From assembly GCA_003152795.1 (NCBI GenBank), contig PMBA01000458.1, positions 9,679-18,386 on the forward strand: a DNA stretch of 8,708 nucleotides. The letters are read 5' to 3'. Within the stretch, counting starts at the first letter, position 1. Each line of letters begins with the position of its first letter. Source of the stretch: Acidobacteriaceae bacterium. Lineage in GTDB: Bacteria; Acidobacteriota; Terriglobia; Terriglobales; Acidobacteriaceae. This document shows, piece after piece, positions 1-6,492 of this stretch. A program made the translations under genes and the position numbers. The notes beneath the pieces are model-generated. The model was not told the DNA's origin. It ran no database searches and saw nothing but the letters and a program-made list of their open reading frames with translations.

Positions 1-47
1 GGTTACAGCGCGAAACTGAGTCACTAACGCCAACCAGGTAGGAGCGA

Positions 48-761
48 TTGGCGGCTTCGATAGAACAGATTCGACCGAACGGACGTGGAGCAAATCGCAG
101 AGCGCAACGGCAGGAGCCAGAGGTCAACTACAATCACGGCATGTCCGATGAACCCATGTCCGATCATCCCATGTCCGATCATCCGAGGTCCGGTCCCGGA
201 TCCGATACCTCAGCGCCACCGCCGCCAGAGCCGATCACAGAATTTCACATTGGCGAGGAATTCGGGACCGGCAGGCGCAATCTTCCGCCTGCCCGCATCG
301 TCCTGATCTGCCTCGCTGCGGTGGCTGTGGTGGTAGGGGTCCTGGCCTTCAAGGAACGCCAGAAACCGCAGGGCGCGGGTTCGATCAATATCGTGACCGC
401 CGCGGAGGTGCCGGGCCAAGACATGATTCTGGTCGCGATCACATTCACCTTGCGAAACACGGCGGAAAAACCGCTGTGGATTCACACGCTCAAGGCGCAG
501 TTCACCAGCAGCGACGACAAAACCTACGACGATGACGCGGCTTCGGCAGTGGATCTCGACCGCTATTATCAGGCGTTCCCGGTTTTGAAGGAGAGTTCAG
601 AGCGGCCGTTTTCGCCCGAAACCAAATTGCCGGCTGGAGCGGAACAGAGAGGGACCATCATGGTCAGCTTCAAGGTAACCAAGGAAGCCTTCGATCAGCG
701 TAAATCGCTGACCGTGACGATTCAACCTTATGACGAAGTGTTGCCCGTGGTGTTGAAGTGA
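48..761 (+). CDS. Single-pass membrane protein of unknown function with an extracytoplasmic beta-rich domain
   Basis: The protein has about 237 residues. A low-complexity, Pro/Asp/Ser-rich N-terminal region (about 1-80) is followed by one hydrophobic helix (about 83-101, IVLICLAAVAVVVGVLAF) and a C-terminal domain of about 130 residues. That domain has alternating hydrophobic strands and an LRNTAEKPLWI stretch, suggesting an Ig-like sandwich similar in style to DUF4352-type domains; this is a fold guess, not an identification. The predicted topology is cytoplasmic N-terminus with the C-terminal domain outside the inner membrane. The start is uncertain. TTG at 48 follows AGGTAGGAG with a short 3-base gap, and an in-frame stop lies at 39-41. 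ATG at 141 would give 206 residues but has no good ribosome-binding site. Three 15-bp repeats encode MSDEP/MSDHP/MSDHP at residues 32-46. The gene converges on the PPK2 gene, and the function is unknown. Confidence 0.8.
   Translation: MAASIEQIRPNGRGANRRAQRQEPEVNYNHGMSDEPMSDHPMSDHPRSGPGSDTSAPPPPEPITEFHIGEEFGTGRRNLPPARIVLICLAAVAVVVGVLAFKERQKPQGAGSINIVTAAEVPGQDMILVAITFTLRNTAEKPLWIHTLKAQFTSSDDKTYDDDAASAVDLDRYYQAFPVLKESSERPFSPETKLPAGAEQRGTIMVSFKVTKEAFDQRKSLTVTIQPYDEVLPVVLK
141..185 (+). repeat. Three tandem 15-bp in-frame repeats
   Basis: Three consecutive copies of ATGTCCGATSAWCCS-like 15-mers start at 141, 156 and 171. They encode MSDEP, MSDHP and MSDHP. A decayed fourth copy may begin at 186 (AGGTCCGGT). 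The unit keeps the reading frame, so copy-number change would lengthen the cytoplasmic N-terminal linker without a frameshift. Confidence 0.85.
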
Positions 762-765
762 TGCG

Positions 766-838
766 CGATGGAGGGCGGACGTTGCGCTTGGCTGGCTGCA
801 TGGGGGCGACGCGGCGGCGACCCCCGGCTTCTCCATCG
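766..838. terminator. Possible hairpin between convergent genes
   Basis: CGATGGAG (766-773) and CTCCATCG (831-838) are perfect reverse complements that enclose most of the gap between two convergent genes. A GGGGG/CCCCC pair (802-806 and 821-825) is nested inside. A hairpin here could stop transcription from both sides, but there is no T-run on either strand, so an intrinsic terminator is not demonstrated. Confidence 0.25.
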
Positions 839-849
839 GCAATTCACGC

Positions 850-1731
850 TTACTCGTTTTCGAGTTGTTGACGCGCTTGGGTAAGGGCAGCCTGTTCGGC
901 GCCGGTCACCTTTGGGTACGTGAGATTCATCCCCTTTAAGGCATCCACCACAGCCTGGGAGACGACCAGGCGGGTGAACCACTTGTTATCCGCCGGCACA
1001 ACATACCAGGGAGCGTGCTCCCTCGCCGTGTGCCGGATCATATCCTCATAGGCTTCCTGATACTCGTTCCAGAATTGACGTTCCTTCACATCGAAGACAG
1101 AGAATTTCCAATTCTTAGCCGGCGTGTCAAGTCGTGCCAGGAAGCGGCGCTTCTGTTCGTGCTTGGACAGATGCAGGAAGAACTTGACCACGGCTATGCC
1201 GTTGCGTGCCAGGTAATGCTCAAAGTTGTTGATATCTTCAAAGCGCTCCTGCCAGATGTGTTTTGTGACCAGCGCCCGGGGGAGTTTCTGGCTTTCCAGA
1301 AGGAGCGGGTGGAGGCGCACGACCAGCACTTCTTCGTAATAGGAGCGGTTGAAGATGCCGATGCGGCCGCGGCCGGGCACGCATTCCATGCAGCGCCACA
1401 GATAGCCGTGGCCGAGTTCCTCGGCCGAGGGAGCCTTGAAGGACGACACCTGAACGCCCTGCGGATTCACGCCCGACATGACGTGCTTGATGGTGCCGTC
1501 TTTGCCGGCCGCGTCCATTGCCTGAAAGATCAGCAACAGGCCCCAGCGATCCTGCGCGGCGAGGATATCCTGGAGACGACTGAGTTCCTTGACGCCGTTC
1601 GCCAGCAGTTCCTTCGCCTGTGGTTTGGTTTCGGAACCCAGTCCGTGAGTGTCGGCGGGGTCGTGGTCCTTGAGACGGAAGTGCTTTCCGTGTTCAATGC
1701 GGTAGCGCTTGAGTAATTTGTCGATTTTCAT
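850..1731 (-). CDS. ppk2: Polyphosphate kinase 2 family (PPK2) polyphosphate:nucleotide phosphotransferase
   Basis: This 293-residue single-domain protein has the P-loop kinase fold of PPK2 enzymes, which move phosphate between inorganic polyphosphate and nucleoside mono- or diphosphates in the cytoplasm. The Walker A motif is MDAAGKDG at 72-79, and the Walker B-like segment is IFNRSYYEE at 126-134. The lid and helix region includes RFLARLDTPAKNWKF, and the late APWYVVPADNKW (240-251) is also typical. The N-terminal KDHDPADT and the FNRS-Y-E-VLVVR signature resemble class III PPK2s, which act on AMP and ADP; the class is inferred from remembered family sequences, so direction and substrate stay open. 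Length is normal and no key motif is missing. The ATG starts 24 bases after the cupredoxin stop, so the gene is probably the last of a porin-cupredoxin-PPK2 operon. The ribosome-binding site is weak. Confidence 0.93.
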   Translation of the reverse strand: MKIDKLLKRYRIEHGKHFRLKDHDPADTHGLGSETKPQAKELLANGVKELSRLQDILAAQDRWGLLLIFQAMDAAGKDGTIKHVMSGVNPQGVQVSSFKAPSAEELGHGYLWRCMECVPGRGRIGIFNRSYYEEVLVVRLHPLLLESQKLPRALVTKHIWQERFEDINNFEHYLARNGIAVVKFFLHLSKHEQKRRFLARLDTPAKNWKFSVFDVKERQFWNEYQEAYEDMIRHTAREHAPWYVVPADNKWFTRLVVSQAVVDALKGMNLTYPKVTGAEQAALTQARQQLENE

Positions 1732-1755
1732 AGAATCACTTTCGCGTGACTTTCC

Positions 1756-2562
1756 CTAACGTTGGTGCTGATAGACAGAGTTGTTGGGCGCAGGTTCGTC
1801 ATAGTCGCGGCCATACTTGTTCATGTGTGCCATGGGCTTGCCGTTCGCCTGGGGAACTCGAAGCACTCCCAGAGAGGCAGCATTTGGCCCGATCGTGATC
1901 TCCCGAACCAGCGGCTGCGCATTCTCCGGCGCCATACCCTCGCTCCAGACATGCAGCAGGTAACGCCCGTAAGGAACGTCTGGCAGGCTCAGTTGCCCGT
2001 CAGGGTTTGAAATGCCGTACAGCGGCGTAGCTATGGTAATGACCACGGCGCTCATTTCAGGGTGAATGCTGCAGAAAATGTAGCTGATTCCGAGGCGGTC
2101 GAATCGCACCGTGCGTGAAGTACCCGCTTCATACAGACCAAGATCAAAGCGCTTGCCTTCAAAGAGTGAAAAGACATTATGGAAGAACGGATCACGATTG
2201 GGGAACTCCACCAGCGACCCCGCTGGAACCACGAGGATGTGCGGCTCGAAACTCTTGTTCTTCTGAACCAAACGTGGGATTTGCGCCGGAGTCAGGGGCG
2301 GGTATGCGGGCGAACCTGGCGTCGCCGCGGCGGTTTCGCCTGCCGCTGGGGCGAGAGGTGTGAGCCACACCACGGTTGCGGGAATCGCGGCATGCCGAGT
2401 CTTGCCCGCGCCTGCGGCAGCGCCGACCTCGACGCGCCCGCGCACCGTCGAGGTGGCAACTTGCGTCATCTGCGCGCGCAATCCGGACGCGGTGGCCGAC
2501 CACATCGCCATCCAAATCAAGATTCTTCGATACCTCATGGTTGATGGTTCAGGTTGGCTCAT
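1756..2562 (-). CDS. Secreted cupredoxin with type-1 copper site and C-terminal carboxypeptidase-regulatory-like domain
   Basis: This 268-residue exported protein has an N-terminal signal (basic MRYRR at 9-13, then a hydrophobic stretch ending near GLRAQ at 27-31). A plastocyanin-like domain spans about 105-180. Its likely copper ligands are H128 (in FFHNVFS), C164, H167 and M170 (CSIHPEM), the spacing of a type-1 blue-copper site. The segment from about 177 to 225 (ISNPDGQLSLPDVPYGRYLL) resembles a carboxypeptidase regulatory-like beta-sandwich. Related proteins are often labelled 'methylamine utilization protein', but no mau genes are present, so that name is not used. A periplasmic electron-transfer or copper-binding role is inferred. 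The ATG at 2562 has an AAGAAG-like site upstream, while the ATG at 2538 has none. The gene lies 54 bases after the porin gene and 24 before PPK2. The C-terminal tail carries several Met and His residues (M244, H246, M247, H267). Confidence 0.88.
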   Translation of the reverse strand: MSQPEPSTMRYRRILIWMAMWSATASGLRAQMTQVATSTVRGRVEVGAAAGAGKTRHAAIPATVVWLTPLAPAAGETAAATPGSPAYPPLTPAQIPRLVQKNKSFEPHILVVPAGSLVEFPNRDPFFHNVFSLFEGKRFDLGLYEAGTSRTVRFDRLGISYIFCSIHPEMSAVVITIATPLYGISNPDGQLSLPDVPYGRYLLHVWSEGMAPENAQPLVREITIGPNAASLGVLRVPQANGKPMAHMNKYGRDYDEPAPNNSVYQHQR

Positions 2563-2616
2563 TGTAGCTTCTTAGAATTGGTTCTTAGCGCGCAGGCGCC
2601 GCTTCCCTCCCTCGGA

Positions 2617-4275
2617 TCAGAACAGAACTCCCATCATGAGATTGAGGTGGCTCGCGCTGTTCCCACCGTCAGTAATCGTATACGTCGTCAGGTGTCGATA
2701 CTCAGCGGAAAATAACAGGTCCGACCGGGGACGGTAAATCATGTTGACAAAGCTTGCCTGGTTTCTGGCCAGCGTCGCATCCCCGTAGGCATGCGGATAG
2801 GGGAAATATTTCAGATCGGTGGCATAGGGATTATCCACCCCAAACGCCGCGTTGAACTCCCATTTGTTAGCGGGGCGGTACTTCAATTGGGCCCAGCCGC
2901 CCACCGAATTCAGGGCCTGGACCTGGGTGGCGGCGAGGGTCGGATCGCCGCTAAATAACACGCTGCGGCCAATTCCGCCGTAGAGACCGCCCAGGGCCTT
3001 TCCGCGATACAGTTTTCCGCTCAACGAAAGCTGGTGGCGGAGCGGTACTTCGATGTCCGTCATGCCGGCCCAGCCATCGACGGTCCGGTTAAATCCGTAA
3101 TCCTGGCGGCTGTAGAAACCGCCGACGCCCACGCGTAAAGGCGCGCCGAAGACATTCCGGGTCCACGCCATACGGGTGCCGTATGCCGGTTGACGAGACG
3201 ACTCCCCGGGCCCGGCGCTCCGATAGGAGCCCGCCGGCGGCGCTTCTCCGCTCACGGGATCCAGAATCCCCGCCTGCAATAACAGGCTCGAGTCTTCCCC
3301 TAAAGTGACTCTGTGCTCTACCCGTATCTGAGGGACCCAACTCCACAAGTTCCCGGCATAGGAGAGCGCCGGAACCGCCAGAGATGCAAACGATGTCGGC
3401 GAGCCTGGGGAAAAGAAAATGCCATCCTGCCCGACCACAACCGAAGTGTTTGTCCAGTCCATCCGCAGGGTGCCGGTTCGCAAGCGGACGAGGCCGGAGT
3501 TGATGCCGTTCGGGACCGACGGGAATCCGCCAGCCAGATCGAGTTGCAGGTCTGCTCTGGTCCTGGCGCCGGCCACAATCGGCCCGAACGCCTCGAACCC
3601 GATTTCCGACTGTCGCAACGTGGCACCGAAACTCCCACCTGAATTACCTGCCGGGCGCGCGTATGCGAGGGTGGGAAGATCGATGCTATCCACAGTCCCT
3701 TGATTGCTTGCCAGGTTCATCAGAACGATGCCCGAAAGGCGCAACCGGTATTTCGATGCGCTTTCCACCTTTGTCTGGTACTGATCGTCCACCTTCCCAG
3801 CGAGCAATTGGTATTCCTCTTCCGGGCTGGCCTCGTGCTCGCCCATTCCATGACCTTGCTTCTCATCTTTCGGCGCGGCGTTCTGCGGAACGCCGGGCAT
3901 ACTGTCCTGGAAGGGTCCCGCAGCCGCGCCGGGGTTGGTAGTCTCAGACTCTGCCACCGCATCCCTCAGCAGAGCATCGCGCAAACCTGTGCGGGCGCGG
4001 ACTTGGTCGAGCTCGCGGCGCAGTTCGGCCGTTTCCACGAGCGCGCGCCGCCAGTCCGAGCGCAAGCCAGCGACGGCCGCCTGCAAGTCGCGGATCTGCT
4101 CGCGCAACTCGCGCACGGAATCGCTCGACGATTCAGGGTTACGAACCGAGTCAGCGGAAGGTGGGGCAGCGCGATTCGCAGCCTCTTGAGCGTTGCCGGT
4201 TGTGATCCACGCGAGTGCGCCGATCAGCGTCACCCAGCGCACAAATTCGAACCAGCGCGTCTTATTTTTGCCCAT
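2617..4275 (-). CDS. Outer-membrane beta-barrel porin with N-terminal coiled coil (DcaP-like)
   Basis: The protein has 552 residues. A signal peptide (about 1-29, ending TTGNA|QEA) is followed by a heptad-rich coiled coil (about 54-108, with VRELREQIRDLQAAVAGLR), a flexible Ala/Pro/Asp/Glu linker with Met and His (GHGMGEHE, 141-148), and a long beta-barrel from about 178 to the end. Alternating amphipathic strands and the final residue Phe (MMGVLF) are signs of insertion by the Bam machinery. N-terminal coiled coil plus barrel recalls DcaP-type trimeric porins, and GQDGIFFSP matches their GQ-W-F strand loosely. Substrate is unknown. A longer frame opens at a GTG at 4302, but ATG at 4275 follows a perfect AGGAGG by 4 bases and starts a proper signal peptide. 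It is probably the first gene of an operon with the cupredoxin and PPK2. Confidence 0.88.
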   Translation of the reverse strand: MGKNKTRWFEFVRWVTLIGALAWITTGNAQEAANRAAPPSADSVRNPESSSDSVRELREQIRDLQAAVAGLRSDWRRALVETAELRRELDQVRARTGLRDALLRDAVAESETTNPGAAAGPFQDSMPGVPQNAAPKDEKQGHGMGEHEASPEEEYQLLAGKVDDQYQTKVESASKYRLRLSGIVLMNLASNQGTVDSIDLPTLAYARPAGNSGGSFGATLRQSEIGFEAFGPIVAGARTRADLQLDLAGGFPSVPNGINSGLVRLRTGTLRMDWTNTSVVVGQDGIFFSPGSPTSFASLAVPALSYAGNLWSWVPQIRVEHRVTLGEDSSLLLQAGILDPVSGEAPPAGSYRSAGPGESSRQPAYGTRMAWTRNVFGAPLRVGVGGFYSRQDYGFNRTVDGWAGMTDIEVPLRHQLSLSGKLYRGKALGGLYGGIGRSVLFSGDPTLAATQVQALNSVGGWAQLKYRPANKWEFNAAFGVDNPYATDLKYFPYPHAYGDATLARNQASFVNMIYRPRSDLLFSAEYRHLTTYTITDGGNSASHLNLMMGVLF

Positions 4276-4279
4276 GTCG

Positions 4280-4285
4280 CCTCCT
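4280..4285 (-). promoter_or_regulatory. Strong Shine-Dalgarno that fixes the porin start
   Basis: AGGAGG on the minus strand ends 4 bases before ATG 4275. It is the best ribosome-binding site in the window, consistent with a highly expressed envelope protein, and argues against the upstream GTG at 4302. Confidence 0.85.
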
Positions 4286-4334
4286 GCCCTTCCACCATCC
4301 ACTGCGATCAGAGTCTGGCCTTCGGATTTGTCTT

Positions 4335-4358
4335 CAAGAAGTTCCTTGGAACTTGTTG
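4335..4358. promoter_or_regulatory. Dyad upstream of the porin operon, possible operator
   Basis: The core AAGTTCC-TT-GGAACTT (4339-4354) has perfect 7-bp arms. After one unpaired position on each side the symmetry continues with CAA (4335-4337) and TTG (4356-4358), so 20 of 24 positions are symmetric. It lies 60-84 bases upstream of the porin ATG in otherwise non-coding DNA. Size and symmetry suit a dimeric DNA-binding regulator; alternatively it could form a hairpin in the 5' leader. The regulator is unknown. Confidence 0.5.
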
Positions 4359-4400
4359 CAAATTCGGTTTCCGATGAAACCCAGTGTGTACACGGCTAGC

Positions 4401-4500
4401 GGCACGGCTTCAAGAGGCTGCGGAAAAACTCAACCAGGCTGTGGAGCCGTGCCCTGCCCAAAATCAGACTAAACAAGCTTTTTTTCGCAGCCTAGCTGCG
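4401..4500. repeat. Interleaved inverted repeats, REP/MITE-like intergenic element
   Basis: Arm pair one is GGCACGGCT (4401-4409) with AGCCGTGCC (4445-4453), perfect over 9 bp. Arm pair two is AGGCTGCG (4415-4422) with CGCAGCCT (4486-4493), perfect over 8 bp and continued by facing A/T runs with one mismatch. The pairs interleave rather than nest. CGCAGC (4486-4491) can instead pair with GCTGCG (4495-4500) in a tight 3-base-loop hairpin, so two foldings compete. The element fills most of the space between the kinase 3' end and the porin promoter region. No open reading frame or transposase lies inside. A T-run follows no stem in the direction of kinase transcription, so it is not a classical terminator. 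Mobile or REP-like origin is inferred. Confidence 0.5.
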
Positions 4501-4560
4501 CGGCGCCCAAACATCTACCGAGAATCATTCAGGAAACGCTCTTACAGAGACTGATCCCGC

Positions 4561-6327
4561 TCAGGTAGCGTGCCGGGCTGCCAGAGCATTTTCCGCGGAG
4601 GGAGTCAACGGAATGTTGATGCGGAATATCGTCCCCGAGGCCGATGTTTGCTCGACCGCGACGTCACCACCGTGATCCTGGAGAATCTTCTGCACCACCG
4701 TCAATCCCATGCCGGTCCCATTTTCCTTGCCGTAGCTGACGAAGGGCTCAAACAAGCGGTCGCGGACCGCATCCGCGATTCCGGGACCGTTATCCTCGAT
4801 GCGAATCTGCAGACTCTCGCCTTTGCGGCGCAGCCCGATATCGATTTTCCCGGATTCCGGCGGCACCATCTCGCACGCGTTCAACAGCAAGTTCAGCAAG
4901 GCACGTTCCAGTTTCCTGAAATCGAACCAGCCCTCGGTTGACCCTTCGCTGGAGATCCGAACCCGAATGCGTTGAAATTCGGGATGCGCTTTCACTCCCT
5001 GCACGGCTCGATTGACAGCCGACCGCACGTCGCCGTAGGTCGGACGCAACGACTCCCGTGTACGCGAGAATTCCAGCAGGGACTCGATCAATTCCGTCAT
5101 CTGGTTCACTGCAATCCTTATCTCGGCGTAAAGATCTTCGCGCTGTCCGGGCGTCAGGTTGCTCTCACAAAGAAATTCCGCATTGGCCATGACCGCGGCC
5201 AGGGAATGCCGCAGGTCGTGGGAGATGGAACTCGCCATCCGCCCAATCGTGGCCAGGCGTTCCGCATCCAACAACTCTCTGTGTGTTTTTTGCAGGTTTT
5301 TTCTCATCCGGTCGAAGGTTCCGGCGACCTCCGCGACTTCGTCTCCGCCCCGCGCATGAAGCGGATATGCATAATCGCCCTGCTCCAGAGCGCGCACGCC
5401 GGCTACCAGATTCTCCAGCGGACGGGTAAAGGTATGCGAGATGAGAAAAACCAGTAGACTTCCCGCGAGCACCGCGGTCAGACCGAGCGCCAGGAGCAAC
5501 TCGTTCAGGCTGCTCAAAAACGCGGTGGCCTGGTCGAAGGATTTCAATACCCACAAGTTGAGGGCCGGGGCGCCGGGAGTGGGCAGATCCACAGCCGTCG
5601 CCAAGAACCGTTCCTCACCCAGGCGGATCTGATCCGCTTGCGGCGGGCCGCCCGCAGCCATTCTGGGCGCCACTCGCAGCAAGGCCGATTCCTGGGCAGG
5701 CTTGAGCGTACTGCGGACAATCAAGTCCCCATAGCGAAATGCGACTTCGCTTGCGGCCACGCGGCTGAGGTCGCGGGCAACGCGGTCGTCAATTTCGTAA
5801 CCCAGCAGCAGGTATCCCAGAACCTGGTGCCCGCTCGCTGGACCAAAATAAATATCCTGGAGGAAAACTTCGTAGAGGTGGCCTTCGACATACCACCAGT
5901 GGCGGGTCTCGGCACGCGACGCCACTCGCGGAAAGAAGTCCTGCCCCTGGCGAACCGTTATCTCTGGAGGAACGGCCTGCAGCGCCATCACCTTACCGGA
6001 AGAGTCGGCCAGGAGGAGCAAGTCGCTGCCCGCCAGTTGCCATAAATCCCGCGATGCGTCCTGGATGGTGGCCGGATCGTGGGTGGTCATGAGCGCCCGG
6101 ACATTCGGCAGGTCAGCCAGCAGGGCTGCGGAGCGCTCGAGCGTCACTTCCCTCTGCTTCTGAAAATTGTGGAATGCCGAAACGGAATTCTCGAGGTCGC
6201 GCTGGATTCCGAGGCGCACCTCCTGTTGCACGGTATGCCGCACCACGAGCAACGTCGTGAGAGTCAGTGTCGCCGATACCACGACCATGGAAAGCAGAAA
6301 CTTGGTGCGCAAGCGAATTCCGGCCAT
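4561..6327 (-). CDS. Sensor histidine kinase with large periplasmic domain and HAMP
   Basis: This 588-residue inner-membrane kinase has TM1 (about 10-29), a periplasmic sensor of about 245 residues, TM2 (about 277-297), HAMP (about 298-350), a HisKA dimerization domain, and an HATPase_c domain. The phospho-acceptor is H370 in SISHDLRHSL. The N box is NLLLNACE (N483), G1 is DNGPGI (512-517), the F box is FEPF (526-529), and G2 is GTGMGL (537-542), so all catalytic boxes are intact. The length and layout of the sensor suggest a double Cache fold (dCache_3-like), inferred and with unknown ligand. ATG at 6327 has a GAGG site 7 bases upstream and is preferred to TTG at 6333. The cognate regulator gene lies upstream on the same strand, separated by a 165-base gap filled by a long inverted repeat. 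The kinase probably phosphorylates that regulator. Confidence 0.95.
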   Translation of the reverse strand: MAGIRLRTKFLLSMVVVSATLTLTTLLVVRHTVQQEVRLGIQRDLENSVSAFHNFQKQREVTLERSAALLADLPNVRALMTTHDPATIQDASRDLWQLAGSDLLLLADSSGKVMALQAVPPEITVRQGQDFFPRVASRAETRHWWYVEGHLYEVFLQDIYFGPASGHQVLGYLLLGYEIDDRVARDLSRVAASEVAFRYGDLIVRSTLKPAQESALLRVAPRMAAGGPPQADQIRLGEERFLATAVDLPTPGAPALNLWVLKSFDQATAFLSSLNELLLALGLTAVLAGSLLVFLISHTFTRPLENLVAGVRALEQGDYAYPLHARGGDEVAEVAGTFDRMRKNLQKTHRELLDAERLATIGRMASSISHDLRHSLAAVMANAEFLCESNLTPGQREDLYAEIRIAVNQMTELIESLLEFSRTRESLRPTYGDVRSAVNRAVQGVKAHPEFQRIRVRISSEGSTEGWFDFRKLERALLNLLLNACEMVPPESGKIDIGLRRKGESLQIRIEDNGPGIADAVRDRLFEPFVSYGKENGTGMGLTVVQKILQDHGGDVAVEQTSASGTIFRINIPLTPSAENALAARHAT

Positions 6328-6356
6328 GGTCAAACCTCGAAGGGGTACGTTTAGAG

Positions 6357-6481
6357 GAGGTCAGAGGTATGAGGTCAGATTGCAGAAGTAAAACCTGGCT
6401 TCGAATGAAACACGAAGCGGGGGCTCATACTTCTGCAATCTGACCTCTTACCTCTGACCTCGTTACCTCTGACCTCTTACC
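6357..6481. repeat. Long inverted repeat built from heptanucleotide units between regulator and kinase genes
   Basis: The arms 6357-6390 and 6428-6461 are reverse complements at 33 of 34 positions (mismatch at 6370/6448), with a 37-base loop. The loop holds a further stem, GCTTCG (6398-6403) with CGAAGC (6413-6418). The right side reads as consecutive 7-mers: TCTGACC (6439), TCTTACC (6446), TCTGACC (6453), TCGTTACC (6460, one extra base), TCTGACC (6468) and TCTTACC (6475). The left side mirrors this with GGTCAGA (6359), GGTATGA (6366) and GGTCAGA (6373). The inner arm, not heptad-based, is TTGCAGAAGTA and its complement. Transcribed with the operon, it would form a very stable hairpin about 30 bases before the kinase start. 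No T-run follows, so it is not a standard terminator. It resembles short tandemly repeated repetitive elements, but no family is identified. Confidence 0.85.
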
Positions 6482-6492
6482 ACCTCGCTCCG

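Noticed and set aside
1015..1716. Long plus-strand open frame opposite the PPK2 gene
   Set aside because: It is antisense to a clear PPK2 gene with all motifs intact; the translated product shows no recognisable domain and arises from high GC content.
1756..2562. Methylamine utilization label for the cupredoxin
   Set aside because: No methylamine dehydrogenase or other mau gene is nearby; the sequence supports only a type-1 copper domain with a regulatory-like tail.
4275..4302. GTG at 4302 as start of the porin
   Set aside because: It would place nine polar and charged residues before the signal peptide, and the AGGAGG sits exactly in front of ATG 4275.
3700..4377. Plus-strand open frame opposite the porin N-terminus
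   Set aside because: It is the shadow of the porin gene; no domain, no ribosome-binding site, and it runs through the porin's own signal peptide, start and upstream region.
6357..6461. CRISPR or intrinsic terminator reading of the repeat between the regulator and kinase genes
   Set aside because: There are no regularly spaced direct repeats with unique spacers, and no T-run follows the hairpin in the direction of transcription.
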